This document shows, piece after piece, positions 8,128 to 18,039 of a stretch of DNA of 64,000 bases. The DNA is taken from positions 69,129 through 133,128 of the forward strand of contig JAJZTQ010000002.1 in assembly GCA_021848825.1 (NCBI GenBank), in the 5' to 3' direction. Numbering within the stretch: position 1 is the stretch's first letter; each line of letters starts with the position of its first letter. This DNA is from Pseudomonadota bacterium (lineage in GTDB: Bacteria; Pseudomonadota; Gammaproteobacteria; Burkholderiales; JABEVD01). The notes beneath the pieces are model-generated. The model worked only from the letters and a program-made list of their open reading frames with translations. It made no database searches and was not told the origin of the DNA. Position numbers and translations under genes: made by a program.

Positions 8128-8595
8128 ATGAAGCAAATGCAGAAGGGTTTTACGCTGATCGAATTGATGATCGTGGTCGCGATCATCGGCATACTGGCCG
8201 CAGTCGCCATTCCGCAGTACCAGGATTACGTCACGCGCGCCAAGCTTTCTAGGGTGGCCACCTTCGCCGATCCGATCAAGACGGCGATTTCGGAATATGC
8301 TCAGGAAAATGGAGTGACTTCTACAAATATGACTCCCCTGACCAGCCTGGCTGCGGCTGACTGGACAACGATCGGGCTGAGCGCTGCGCCGACGACCCCA
8401 ACGGCTGATGTGTCTACTGCATCGATGGCTGGCGGAAGCGTTACTCTGACGCTGGCCTTCCCGCTGAGTGGCGTTAACGCGCCTACGGTGACTTATGCGC
8501 CGACGGTCGGATCGACAGGGATAACTTGGAATACCACCTGCAATCCGACGGGCGCGACCAATCCCAACATGGCCAAGATTTTCGGCTGCCCCTGA
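8128..8595 (+). CDS. pilA: Type IV major pilin
   Basis: A 155-residue prepilin with a short leader ending in glycine before the processing site ([18 protein letters not shown]), glutamate at mature position 5 and the hydrophobic alpha-1 helix that anchors the subunit in the membrane and packs the filament. Two cysteines near the C-terminus (TTCNPTG and FGCP) would form the disulfide-bounded D-region. It is cut and N-methylated by PilD and assembled by PilB/PilC/PilQ, which are encoded elsewhere. Control is by the sigma-54 promoter at 8053, and an intrinsic terminator follows the gene. Confidence 0.95.
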   Translation: MKQMQKGFTLIELMIVVAIIGILAAVAIPQYQDYVTRAKLSRVATFADPIKTAISEYAQENGVTSTNMTPLTSLAAADWTTIGLSAAPTTPTADVSTASMAGGSVTLTLAFPLSGVNAPTVTYAPTVGSTGITWNTTCNPTGATNPNMAKIFGCP

Positions 8596-8615
8596 GCTTA
8601 GCGTGATATCAAAAA

Positions 8616-8647
8616 GCCCGTCATCTCTGCAGGTGGCGGGTTTTTTT
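8616..8647 (+). terminator. Intrinsic terminator after pilA
   Basis: CCCGTCA and TGGCGGG form a 7-bp stem (one G-T pair) around a 10-base loop, followed by seven T residues at 8641-8647. It separates pilA from the downstream membrane-protein gene, which starts only 12 bases later. Confidence 0.85.
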
Positions 8648-8658
8648 ATGGTGCTGCA

Positions 8659-10284
8659 ATGACCACCGGAAACTCATCATTTGATCTGGAATCTCCGCTG
8701 AAGAGAAAAGCGCTTGTTGCGCTGACCTTCTTTCTATTCGTTGCTATAGATGCATTATATGGCAGGTTTCTCTGGAATCCGCTCGTTTTTGACGATCATA
8801 ATTTCTTTAACGAAAAAAGCATCCAGCATTTCTCGAACTTCCACCTTGATCTGAGGTGGCTTTCCTATGCTTCACTTGCCTGGACGCACCGGATTTTCGG
8901 GGACATGATGATCTGGTTCAGGATGGGAAACCTGATCCTGCATTTTCTCGTCTCGCTTTCTCTTTTCCTTTTCCTCCGAAAGCTTTTCAATGTCGTATTG
9001 AAGGAAAACAAGGGCCTTTCGAATGAATGGCTCGCCTTCTTTTGTGCGCTGCTCTTTGCCTTGAATCCCGTTGCGGTTTACGCGGCGGGCTATCTCATCG
9101 AGCGGTCCATCGTCATGGCGACGGGATTCGGCTTTCTGATGCTTCTTGCCTACATGGAAGGGGTGACGGGAAACAGCAAGGCATGGTTCATTGTATCGGC
9201 GCTTTGCTACCTTCTCGCCCTGTTTTCGAAGGAGCATGCCATCATGTTTCCTGCAGTCGCCTTCTTTCTCACCTTCCTTTTGAAAAAGCCCTCGATGGGT
9301 TGGTTAAGGAGCCTCTGGCTCCCCTTTATACTGTATGCCGCGATCGGGCTTGTCATCATCATGAAGGCAAAAGGGGTGCTGGGATCGACCTACGAGATCT
9401 ACGGCGCATCCCAGATCAAGTCCGAAAAGATTGCGGTCGCCAACGCCTATCCGTTGAGCATACTGACCCAGTCATGGCTCTTCTTCAAGTATCTCGGCCT
9501 CTGGCTTTTTCCCGATCCTTCGATGATGTCGATCGACATGAGGGAGCCTTTCGCTTCAAGCTATTTTTCCGCGCCTCAGATTTTCGGAGTCATCGCCTTC
9601 CTGATCTATCCGATCTTCGCATTCAGGCTTCTGCTCAAGGGCGGAAGGATGGGGCTCGCCGGCTTCGGCCTGCTTTTTCCATGGCTGCTTTTCATGACCG
9701 AGCTCTCCACGGTCAGGATACAGGAGTCGTTCGTCCTCTACAGGAGCTATCTCTGGGCCGGCGGGCTCTTTGCCGCAATTCCCGTCTTTTTCCCGAAGAT
9801 TCCCGCCAGGATAGCCTTCCTGATTCTGCTGTCTTTTTCCCTGATTCTTTTCCCGCTTGCAAGGAACAGGCTTGTCTCATTCACGAGCGAGTATCGATTG
9901 TGGAATGATGCGGCAAGGCTCGTTGAAGACGGAAAGGGGCTGGCGGGGCTCGACAGGATCTATTACAACCTGGGAAGGGCGGAAATTGGCAACGGGCATT
10001 ATCCGGATGCCGTGACCCATTTCTCCAAGGTCATATCCGTCAGCCCGCAGGTCTATCAGGCCTGGTACAGCAGGGGGACTGCCTATTATTACGAAGGCCG
10101 GTTTCAGGATGCGATGTCTGATTTCGACAAAGCGCTCTCACTCGATCCTTCCTACGATATCGCCTATTTCATGCGGGGATTGACCTACAGGCGCTTGAAG
10201 CAGGAGGATGCCGCGCTTTTGGACTTCAGGAAAAGCTGCAGTCTCGGTTTTGCAAGGGCCTGCAAGAAGATAGGGAAGCTCTAG
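8659..10284 (+). CDS. Multi-pass membrane protein with C-terminal TPRs, putative pilin-modifying glycosyltransferase
   Basis: The protein has 541 residues. About residues 15-400 contain many hydrophobic helices with short polar loops (an early WNPLVFDDHNFF loop and IERSIVMATGF), like GT-C/TMTC-type membrane glycosyltransferases. Residues about 420-540 are TPR units (YYNLGRAEIGNGHYPDAVTHFSKV and two more). A dedicated glycosyltransferase gene directly after the pilin gene is a known arrangement (TfpO/PilO or TfpW types), and this supports a role in modifying the pilin. No catalytic residue can be assigned from the sequence alone. An O-antigen-ligase-like or general surface-sugar role is the alternative. 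Confidence 0.6.
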   Translation: MTTGNSSFDLESPLKRKALVALTFFLFVAIDALYGRFLWNPLVFDDHNFFNEKSIQHFSNFHLDLRWLSYASLAWTHRIFGDMMIWFRMGNLILHFLVSLSLFLFLRKLFNVVLKENKGLSNEWLAFFCALLFALNPVAVYAAGYLIERSIVMATGFGFLMLLAYMEGVTGNSKAWFIVSALCYLLALFSKEHAIMFPAVAFFLTFLLKKPSMGWLRSLWLPFILYAAIGLVIIMKAKGVLGSTYEIYGASQIKSEKIAVANAYPLSILTQSWLFFKYLGLWLFPDPSMMSIDMREPFASSYFSAPQIFGVIAFLIYPIFAFRLLLKGGRMGLAGFGLLFPWLLFMTELSTVRIQESFVLYRSYLWAGGLFAAIPVFFPKIPARIAFLILLSFSLILFPLARNRLVSFTSEYRLWNDAARLVEDGKGLAGLDRIYYNLGRAEIGNGHYPDAVTHFSKVISVSPQVYQAWYSRGTAYYYEGRFQDAMSDFDKALSLDPSYDIAYFMRGLTYRRLKQEDAALLDFRKSCSLGFARACKKIGKL

Positions 10285-10285
10285 C

Positions 10286-10807
10286 CTAGCGTCTGCTGTA
10301 TTTCCCGATGAGCTCTGCTTCCCCCAGAACATGCCCTTTCATGGCAGACTCGATGTCCCGCTTGGAAGCCTTGCCCAGATCTGGAAGCACGATGTCCAGG
10401 GCATAGAGCCTGTGGAAATAGCGATGATTTCCTATCGGCGGGCAGGGGCCGCTGTATTCTTCCCGCCTGAAATCCGTGAAGCCCATGCGGGTGCCTGCCG
10501 GCAGATCACGGACTCCCTCGACAAGCGAAAGCGTTTGAGGCGGAATGTTGTAAAGAAGCCAATGGGTCCAGTCCATCCTGGGATGGGCAGGATCGGGGGC
10601 ATCCGGATCGTCTATGAAGAGGACCAGGCTCCTTGTTCCTTGCGGAACGCTGCTCCAGGAAAGAGGGGGGGAGATATTCGCGCCGTCGCAGGTGTATTTT
10701 TCGGGAATCTGCTGCCCTTCCCTGAAAGCCGGTGAAGTCAGAATCATGTTTCCTCCCGCCAGTGCCGCAGGCAAACAGAGCATGAAAAGAACGATCAAAT
10801 TCTTCAT
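10286..10807 (-). CDS. YbhB/YbcL family PEBP-like protein, exported
   Basis: The protein has 173 residues and a signal peptide at residues 1-17 (MKNLIVLFMLCLPAALA). The rest is a phosphatidylethanolamine-binding/Raf-kinase-inhibitor-like fold. Family motifs are LVLFIDDPDAPDP, DWTHWLLYNIP and GPCPPIGNHRYFHRLYALD. These proteins bind small anionic or lipid ligands, and their bacterial role is unclear. The gene is convergent with, and one base from, the TPR membrane-protein gene, and divergent from dnaE. Confidence 0.88.
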   Translation of the reverse strand: MKNLIVLFMLCLPAALAGGNMILTSPAFREGQQIPEKYTCDGANISPPLSWSSVPQGTRSLVLFIDDPDAPDPAHPRMDWTHWLLYNIPPQTLSLVEGVRDLPAGTRMGFTDFRREEYSGPCPPIGNHRYFHRLYALDIVLPDLGKASKRDIESAMKGHVLGEAELIGKYSRR

Positions 10808-10854
10808 CTTCTCAGGATAGACGAAATAGAAGCGTGCAGTGGTAAAATGGCTGC

Positions 10855-13800
10855 ATGTCAGATCCCCGTTTCGTCCACCTCAGGCTCCACAGCGAATATT
10901 CCATTTCAGACAGCATCGTCAGGCTGGACGACGCGCTCGAGGCTGCGCGGGGGGATGCCATGCCTGCGCTCGCCATCACCGATCTTGCCAATGTTTTCGG
11001 CCTTGTCAAATTCTATCTTTCGGCAAGACAGAACGGATTGAAGCCTATTGCAGGATGCGATGTGTGGCTGGAGAAGGGGTATCGCATGCTGCTCCTTTGC
11101 CAGTCGAAAAAGGGTTATCTGAAGCTTTGCGAGATTCTTTCCCGCGCCTACCGAAAACACCGTGGAAGGCCGGAGATCAGGATGGAATGGCTCGAGGAAA
11201 GCGAAGGGCTCATCGCTCTTTCAGGCGCCCATCTCGGGGAAGTCGGAACGAATCTCCTGAATGGCAATGCCGATGAAGCCAACGCTGCCGCGACAAAATG
11301 GGCAGCACTTTTCCCAGGACGCTTTTACATCGAGCTGCAGCGAGTGGATGAACAGAGTGAACTCTGCGTCAGGCATTCCTTGAAGCTCGCTTCCGAATTG
11401 GGCCTTCCCGTGGTGGCGACGCACCCCATTCAATTCATGAAAAGGGAAGACTACAAGGCGCACGAAGCGAGGGTTTGCATCGCCGAAGGGTCCATCCTTG
11501 GCGATCCGAGAAGGCCCCGGCATTTCAATGAGGAACAGTATTTCAAGACTCAGCAGGAAATGGCCGAGCTCTTCTCGGACATTCCAGAGGCGCTGGAAAA
11601 TGCAGTCGAGATCGCAAAGCGCTGCAATCTGGTCCTGGAAATAGGCAACAACAAGCTTCCCGTTTTCCCTACCCCGGGTCAGAGCCTCGAGGAATATTTG
11701 AGGGAGAAGGCGGTAGCCGGCCTTGCGCGGCGCATGGCAGCGCTTTACCCGGATCAGGGCGAGCGGGAGAGGCATTATCCGCAATACAGCGAAAGGCTGG
11801 AATTCGAAGTCGCAATGATCATCAGGATGGGTTTCCCTGGCTATTTCCTGATCGTTGCCGACTTTATCAACTGGTCCAAGAACAACGGCGTCCCCGTCGG
11901 CCCTGGAAGGGGTTCAGGCGCGGGATCTCTGGTGGCCTACTGTCTGGGCATCACCGATCTCGACCCGCTTCGATACGACCTGCTCTTCGAACGCTTCCTG
12001 AACCCGGAGCGCGTCTCCATGCCGGACTTCGATATCGATTTCTGCCAGGACGGGCGGGAGCGCGTGATCGAGTACGTGAGGCAGAAATACGGGGAAGAGA
12101 GCGTCTCGCAGATTGCGACTTTCGGCACCATGGCGGCCAAGGCAGTGGTCAGGGATGTCGGGCGAGTGCTCGATCTGCCTTACGGATTCGTCGATTCGCT
12201 GGCCAAACTGATCCCTTTCGAAATCGGCATGACGCTCAAGAAGGCGAGGGAGCAGGAACCGGAAATCAACCAGAGGGCGGAACAGGAGGAGGAAGTGGGC
12301 GAGCTGCTCGAGCTTGCCTCTGTCCTCGAAGGGCTCAGCCGGAATGTCGGCATGCATGCCGGAGGCGTGCTGATCGCACCCGGAAAGCTGACTGACTTCT
12401 GCCCGATCTATTGCGCGGAAGGAAGCGACGCGGTGGTCAGCCAGTTCGACAAGGACGATGTCGAAAAGGTCGGGCTCGTCAAGTTCGACTTCCTGGGTTT
12501 GAGGACGCTGACCATCATCGACTGGGCAGTCAGATACCTCAAGATGCTCGACGAAGGCGCAAGCGATTTTTCGATCAGCGATATTCCGCTCAACGATCCG
12601 GCCAGCTACTCCCTGCTGAAGGGTTGCGATACCACTGCCGTGTTCCAGCTCGAATCGAGGGGCATGAAGGATCTGGTGAGGCGCCTTCAGCCGGACTGTT
12701 TCGAAGATATCATCGCGCTCGTCGCGCTTTTCAGACCCGGCCCCCTTCAGTCCGGAATGGTCGACGACTTCATCAACCGCAAGCATGGGCGGGCCAAGGT
12801 CGACTATTTCCACCCGGATCTCGAAGGCGTATTGAAGCCGACCTATGGCGTCATCGTTTACCAGGAACAGGTGATGCAGATTGCGCAGATCCTGGGCGGA
12901 TATTCGCTTGGTGCTGCAGATTTGTTGCGGCGGGCGATGGGGAAGAAGAAGCCCGAGGAAATGGCGAAGCACAGGGTCATCTTCGTCGGGGGAGCGAAGG
13001 AAAGGGGCGTTCCAGAATGGCAGGCCGAGCAGCTTTTCGATCTCATGGAGAAGTTCGCCGAATACGGATTCAACAAGTCCCATTCTGCCGCCTATGCGCT
13101 CGTCGCCTATCAGACTGCCTATCTCAAGGCGCATTATCCGGCTGCATTCATGGCTTCCACTCTGTCAGCGGACATGGACGACACCGACAAGGTGCATGTG
13201 TTCTATTCTGATTGCCTGGCAAATGGCCTGGAAATGCTCCCCCCTGACATCAACAAAAGCGAATACCGCTTCTTGCCCATCGATTCGAAGCGAATCCGCT
13301 ACGGCCTTGGGGCTGTAAAGGGAACAGGTGAGGCTGCCATTTGCGCCATCCTGGATGTCAGGAAGAATGGGGATTTTACCGACCTTTTCGATTTCTGCAG
13401 AAGGATCGACAAGCGAACGGTCAACAGAAGGGTCATCGAATCGCTTGTCCGGGCGGGCGCATTCGATTCCCTCAATTCCAACAGGAAGAGCCTGCTCGCG
13501 ACAGTCGGGCTCGCCATGGAGAGCGCTGAACAATCGAGCAGGATGGCCAATCAGCACAGCCTTTTCGACGATGCGCCCAGGGCGCTTTCTTATGCAGAGA
13601 CCCCGGATTTCGGCATCAAAGCCAGGCTGAAGGAGGAAAAGGCGAGCCTCGGCTTCTATTTCAGCGGCCATCCTTTCGATGCGGACAGGGAAGAGGTTTC
13701 CCGGTTCTGCAAGAGCAGGCTGAACCAGCTCAATGTCCAGAAGGGGCCTGCAAAGCCGGTATTGATAGCCGGGATCGTGCTCAATGTCAGGATACAGATG

Positions 13801-14232
13801 ACGAAAAGAGGAAGGATGGCGATCGTCACGCTAGACGACGGCACCGCTCAGGTCGACGTTTCGATTTTTTCAGAGGTTCATGATTCGAAAAGGGATCTTG
13901 TAAGGGAAGACCAGGTGCTCGTGGTTGAAGGAAAGGCGAGCTTTGATGACTATTCAGGCGGGGTGAGGGTGACTGCCGAAAATCTTTACGACATGGCGGG
14001 CGCGAGGTCGCGGTTTGCCAGGGCGCTTGAATTTCATTGCGATTCCGGTTCTTCCGTCACTCGCCTGATGGATCTCATTTCCCCTTTCAGGGGGGAGGGC
14101 TGCCAGGCGCGGCTACTCTACAGCAACGGACGGGCATGCTGCGAGGTCGAACTCGGGCAGGTGAGGGTGGACGACGAACTGCTCGATTCGCTCAAGAAGA
14201 ATTTCGACAAGGTGAGGCTGGTTTATCCATGA
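10855..14232 (+). CDS. dnaE: DNA polymerase III alpha subunit
   Basis: The replicative polymerase subunit, 1125 residues, slightly shorter than the 1160 of E. coli. An N-terminal PHP domain (FVHLRLHSEYSISD) is followed by the polymerase core with catalytic aspartates in PDFDIDF (about residues 391 and 393) and in VKFDFLGLRTL (about 545). A beta-clamp-binding motif QHSLF is at about 898-902. A tandem HhH and OB fold (VLIAGIVLNVRIQMTKRGRMAIVTLDD) lies near the C-terminus. The stop codon overlaps the start of the cupin gene (ATGA), so the two are probably translated together. Confidence 0.97.
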   Translation: MSDPRFVHLRLHSEYSISDSIVRLDDALEAARGDAMPALAITDLANVFGLVKFYLSARQNGLKPIAGCDVWLEKGYRMLLLCQSKKGYLKLCEILSRAYRKHRGRPEIRMEWLEESEGLIALSGAHLGEVGTNLLNGNADEANAAATKWAALFPGRFYIELQRVDEQSELCVRHSLKLASELGLPVVATHPIQFMKREDYKAHEARVCIAEGSILGDPRRPRHFNEEQYFKTQQEMAELFSDIPEALENAVEIAKRCNLVLEIGNNKLPVFPTPGQSLEEYLREKAVAGLARRMAALYPDQGERERHYPQYSERLEFEVAMIIRMGFPGYFLIVADFINWSKNNGVPVGPGRGSGAGSLVAYCLGITDLDPLRYDLLFERFLNPERVSMPDFDIDFCQDGRERVIEYVRQKYGEESVSQIATFGTMAAKAVVRDVGRVLDLPYGFVDSLAKLIPFEIGMTLKKAREQEPEINQRAEQEEEVGELLELASVLEGLSRNVGMHAGGVLIAPGKLTDFCPIYCAEGSDAVVSQFDKDDVEKVGLVKFDFLGLRTLTIIDWAVRYLKMLDEGASDFSISDIPLNDPASYSLLKGCDTTAVFQLESRGMKDLVRRLQPDCFEDIIALVALFRPGPLQSGMVDDFINRKHGRAKVDYFHPDLEGVLKPTYGVIVYQEQVMQIAQILGGYSLGAADLLRRAMGKKKPEEMAKHRVIFVGGAKERGVPEWQAEQLFDLMEKFAEYGFNKSHSAAYALVAYQTAYLKAHYPAAFMASTLSADMDDTDKVHVFYSDCLANGLEMLPPDINKSEYRFLPIDSKRIRYGLGAVKGTGEAAICAILDVRKNGDFTDLFDFCRRIDKRTVNRRVIESLVRAGAFDSLNSNRKSLLATVGLAMESAEQSSRMANQHSLFDDAPRALSYAETPDFGIKARLKEEKASLGFYFSGHPFDADREEVSRFCKSRLNQLNVQKGPAKPVLIAGIVLNVRIQMTKRGRMAIVTLDDGTAQVDVSIFSEVHDSKRDLVREDQVLVVEGKASFDDYSGGVRVTAENLYDMAGARSRFARALEFHCDSGSSVTRLMDLISPFRGEGCQARLLYSNGRACCEVELGQVRVDDELLDSLKKNFDKVRLVYP

Positions 14233-14690
14233 TCATAGACAAGGAAATGCTCGACGCTCTTTCACTTGATGCGGCTTCATCGTCAAGGAAAAGGAAGAAT
14301 CTCAATTTCCATGCGGAAGAAAGCGCAAAGAGCAACAGGCTCCTGAATGCAATCGAACCTGATTCCTATGTCCCACCCCATCGCCATAACGACCCGGACA
14401 AGGACGAAACGATCATCCTTTTGAGGGGCAGGATGGGCATTCTATTCTTCTCGGAAGACGGCGCTGTTCAAATGAAATCCGTTCTCGATTCCCTGAACGG
14501 CGTTTACGGGGTGGACATTCCCCATGGCACGACGCATACCCTGATTTCGTTCGAGAAAGGCACGGTCTTTTTCGAGTCGAAAGCGGGGCCTTATGTCCCG
14601 ATAGTCGAGAATGAAAGGGCTGCCTGGGCGCCGAGGGAAAATGAGTCAGGCGTTCAGGACTATCTCGAGATGCTTAGGAAGCTTTTCTGA
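14229..14690 (+). CDS. WbuC-type cupin protein
   Basis: A 153-residue cupin-fold protein of the WbuC family. Metal-binding histidines are visible in YVPPHRHNDPDKDETIILLRG, with a second motif IPHGTTHTLISFEKGTVFFESK. WbuC genes are often found with O-antigen or surface sugar loci. Here the gene overlaps the dnaE stop (ATG 14229 in ATGA), an unusual neighbour. The enzymatic activity is unknown. The start is fixed by the overlap and by the N-terminal helix typical of the family. Confidence 0.82.
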   Translation: MIIDKEMLDALSLDAASSSRKRKNLNFHAEESAKSNRLLNAIEPDSYVPPHRHNDPDKDETIILLRGRMGILFFSEDGAVQMKSVLDSLNGVYGVDIPHGTTHTLISFEKGTVFFESKAGPYVPIVENERAAWAPRENESGVQDYLEMLRKLF

Positions 14691-14787
14691 CCGTGCGCAA
14701 GCTTCCAAATCCGGACGCCTTGTTACTATAATTGATAACCGAGCGATCCTGTCGGATTACGAGGCAGAGCCTCAATGGGACGGAGCA

Positions 14788-17700
14788 ATGAAATTCAGGG
14801 CATTTCTGGAAGATGTGCCGGATGCTTTTTTCGCGCACGATTCCGCAGGCAGGATAACTGACGTCAATCGAATGGCCTGTGAAAGTCTGGGCTATTCCCG
14901 TGAAGAACTTCTCGACAGGCATATCAGCGACATAGGGCTGGAGTTCGATTCGAGCGAAATTCATGTCGAGCTCAGAAGAAAGGATGGCGCCTCATTCCCC
15001 GTTGAAATTCATCGGGACATCAATCACGAAGAGATCCTGATCCTCGCTCATGACCTCACCCGGCGGATGGCGGGGAAGAGCAGGCAGGACAGGCTTTCCA
15101 GGCTCTACAGGGCATTGAGCGAAGTCAATCAGGCCATCGTCCGGATGGAAGACGAGGAAAAGCTCATCCCCCTGCTGTGCAGGATGGCTGTGGATTTCGG
15201 CGGCATGAAGATGGCATGGGCAGGCAGGCTGAACGAGAAATCGGGCCGGATAGAGCCAGTCGTGAGCCACGGCAGCGGAACGGATTATCTGAAGGTGATC
15301 TCCATTTCGGGGAGCGCCGCTGTGCCCGAGGGAAGGGGCCCTTCAGCGCTGGCCTATCGGGAGAACAGGCATGTGATCGTCAACCGCATTCAGGAAGACG
15401 AATTGATGAAGCCCTGGCGGGAAAGCGCTGCGCTTTCCGGTTTCCAATCCTGCGGGTCCTTTCCGGTTTTCAGGGGAAACAAGCCTTTCTCAGTATTCAC
15501 CGTTTATAGCGATTCTGTCGATGCATTCGACGATGAAATCGTCGAATTGCTTGTCGAGATGGCCAAGGACATTTCGTTCGCGCTGGACAATTTCGACAGG
15601 GAGGCAGTGAGAAGGCAAGCCGAAGCATCGCTTGAAGCAAGCGAGCGCCATTTCAGAGCCTATTTCGAACGCGCGATGGTCGGCATGGCCGCGACAAGCG
15701 CGCAAATGAAATGGCTGGAAGTCAACGATGCAATGTGCAGCATCCTAGGCTATTCCAGGGAAGAGCTGATGAATCTGAGTTGGGCCGATCTCACTCATCC
15801 GGATGACATTGGTGCGAACCTGGAAAAATACGATCTGATGCTGAGCGGCAAGTCCGACGGGCATGTGATAGAGAACCGCTTCATCCGCAAGGATGGAAGC
15901 ATCGTTCATGCTCACAGGGTGGCAAGGGCGCTGCGCAATCCCGATGGGAGCATCGATTATGTGGTTGCCGTGGTCGAGGATATTACGGAGCGGAAGCTTG
16001 CAGACATGGCGCTGCGCGCCAGCGAGGAAAAGTTCTCGAAGACCTTTCACAACTCCCCCAACGCGATGTCCATCACGAGTCTTGAAGACGGCAAGATCAT
16101 CGAGGTCAACGAGGCATGGATAAGCGTTTCAGGCTATGCCCGTGACGAGGCAGCGGGAAGAACGGCGGGCGAGCTCGGTTTATGGAAGACTGCCGAAGAC
16201 AGGAAGCGGATCGTCGAGGAGCTCAAGAAAAACGGGCATGTGGCCGGCTTCGAGACCATATTCGTGAACAGGAATGGTGAAGAAGTCATCAGTCTCGTTT
16301 CGGCAGAAACAGTGGAAATCATGGACGAGCCATGCATCGTCATGGCCGTTCAGGACATCACCGAACTGAGAACAGCCGTCGAAACGATCAGGGAGCAGAA
16401 TGCCTTCCTCAATGCCATATTCGAAAACGAGCCCCATTGCGTCAAGGTGGTATCGATGGACGGAAAGCTGATCCAGATGAACCGGGCAGGCCTGGCCATG
16501 CTCGAAATAGAAAGCCAGGAAGCGGTACAGGGATATGGCTTTCTGGAATTCATTTCGCCTCAATACAAGAAGCTTTTTGCAGAATTTCACAGAAGCGTCT
16601 GTTCCGGGAGGAGCGGTTGGCTCGAATTTCCCGTCATCGGAGCGAAAGGGACGAAGCGCTGGCTGGAAACTCATGCCACCCCGATGAAGGATGCGAACGG
16701 CAGGACCGTTGCACTTCTGGGTGTGACGCGAGACATCACGGAGAAGAAACAGAAAGACGCGTTGATATGGAAACAGGCCAATTACGACCTCCTGACGGAC
16801 CTTCCCAACCGCTACATGTTTCACGACAGGCTGGAACAGGAGATCAAGCGCGCCCATCTCGATGGTGAGATCCTGGCCGTATTCTTCATCGATCTGGACC
16901 GCTTCAAGGAGGTGAACGACACGCTGGGCCATCAGTCCGGCGACATGCTGCTGATGGATGCGGCAAAAAGGATAAGGGATTGCGTAAGGGAGTCGGATAC
17001 GGTTGCGAGGCTGGGAGGGGACGAATTCACCGTGATACTTTCCCAGCACGACCATGTCGAGAAAATCGCACAGGACCTGCTGGACCGGCTTGCCGAACCT
17101 TTCTCGATAGAAGATGACAGGATTTACGTTTCAGCGAGCATAGGCATCACGCTTTATCCATCCGATGCGGAAGACGTCGATCAGCTCCTGAAAAATGCAG
17201 ATCAGGCCATGTATGCAGCCAAGAACGCCGGAAGAAACCGCTTCAGCTATTTCACGAGTTCGCTGCAGGAAGAGGCCCAGACGAGATTGAGGCTGCTCAA
17301 GGATTTGAGGAGCTGCCTGCAACAAAACCAGTTCAGGCTCTATTTCCAGCCCATAGTCGAGTTGTCCACTAGCAAGATCGTCAAGGCGGAAGCGCTGCTT
17401 CGCTGGAATCATCCGGACAGGGGAATGGTCAGTCCCATGGAATTCATCCCGCTTGCTGAAGAAACAGGGCTCATTCTTCCGATAGGGGACTGGGTCTTCA
17501 TGGAAGCGGCAAGATGGGCGAAGTTGTGGGCGAAAAGACGACCTGATTTGAAGATAGGCGTGAACATGTCGCCGCTGCAGTTCAAGAATATGGAAGGAAA
17601 CATCGATGTCTGGCTTGATCATCTTCGCGAGCTCGGGCTCTCAGGCAGCAACATCGTCATGGAGATCACCGAAGGCCTGCTTCTGGATGCAGACATGACG

Positions 17701-18039
17701 GTCACCGAAAAGCTGATTGCACTGCGCAACGCCGGCATACAGATCGCGATAGACGACTTCGGAACGGGTTATTCAGCCCTTTCCTATCTGAAGAAATTCC
17801 AGATCGACTACCTCAAGATAGACAAGAGCTTCATCAGGAATCTCGATGTTGACCGGAACGACATGGCGCTTTGCGATGCAATCATCGTGATGGCGCACAA
17901 GCTGGGGCTCGAGGTCATTGCAGAAGGCGTGGAAACCGAAGTTCAAAGGGATCTTCTGCGCCATTCCGGCTGCGATTACGCACAGGGTTACTATTATTCC
18001 CCACCCCTTCCGGCGGAGGAACTGGAATCTCTTTTTTAA
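14788..18039 (+). CDS. PAS/GAF/PAS/PAS/PAS diguanylate cyclase-phosphodiesterase
   Basis: The protein has 1083 residues from ATG 14788, which begins exactly at the first PAS fold (MKFRAFLEDVPDAFFAHDSAGR). The order is PAS (1-80), GAF (about 98-270), three more PAS domains (about 275-655), GGDEF (about 660-825) and EAL (about 830-1080). The cyclase site GGDEF (about residue 741) and the inhibitory RxxD site RESD nine residues before it are intact. EAL is present as KAEALLRW, with later DDFGTGYS and EGVET motifs. Both c-di-GMP synthesis and breakdown are therefore possible, and which dominates cannot be read. No transmembrane segment is seen, so it is probably cytoplasmic. It overlaps the convergent dacB stop by 4 bases. 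Confidence 0.93.
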   Translation: MKFRAFLEDVPDAFFAHDSAGRITDVNRMACESLGYSREELLDRHISDIGLEFDSSEIHVELRRKDGASFPVEIHRDINHEEILILAHDLTRRMAGKSRQDRLSRLYRALSEVNQAIVRMEDEEKLIPLLCRMAVDFGGMKMAWAGRLNEKSGRIEPVVSHGSGTDYLKVISISGSAAVPEGRGPSALAYRENRHVIVNRIQEDELMKPWRESAALSGFQSCGSFPVFRGNKPFSVFTVYSDSVDAFDDEIVELLVEMAKDISFALDNFDREAVRRQAEASLEASERHFRAYFERAMVGMAATSAQMKWLEVNDAMCSILGYSREELMNLSWADLTHPDDIGANLEKYDLMLSGKSDGHVIENRFIRKDGSIVHAHRVARALRNPDGSIDYVVAVVEDITERKLADMALRASEEKFSKTFHNSPNAMSITSLEDGKIIEVNEAWISVSGYARDEAAGRTAGELGLWKTAEDRKRIVEELKKNGHVAGFETIFVNRNGEEVISLVSAETVEIMDEPCIVMAVQDITELRTAVETIREQNAFLNAIFENEPHCVKVVSMDGKLIQMNRAGLAMLEIESQEAVQGYGFLEFISPQYKKLFAEFHRSVCSGRSGWLEFPVIGAKGTKRWLETHATPMKDANGRTVALLGVTRDITEKKQKDALIWKQANYDLLTDLPNRYMFHDRLEQEIKRAHLDGEILAVFFIDLDRFKEVNDTLGHQSGDMLLMDAAKRIRDCVRESDTVARLGGDEFTVILSQHDHVEKIAQDLLDRLAEPFSIEDDRIYVSASIGITLYPSDAEDVDQLLKNADQAMYAAKNAGRNRFSYFTSSLQEEAQTRLRLLKDLRSCLQQNQFRLYFQPIVELSTSKIVKAEALLRWNHPDRGMVSPMEFIPLAEETGLILPIGDWVFMEAARWAKLWAKRRPDLKIGVNMSPLQFKNMEGNIDVWLDHLRELGLSGSNIVMEITEGLLLDADMTVTEKLIALRNAGIQIAIDDFGTGYSALSYLKKFQIDYLKIDKSFIRNLDVDRNDMALCDAIIVMAHKLGLEVIAEGVETEVQRDLLRHSGCDYAQGYYYSPPLPAEELESLF

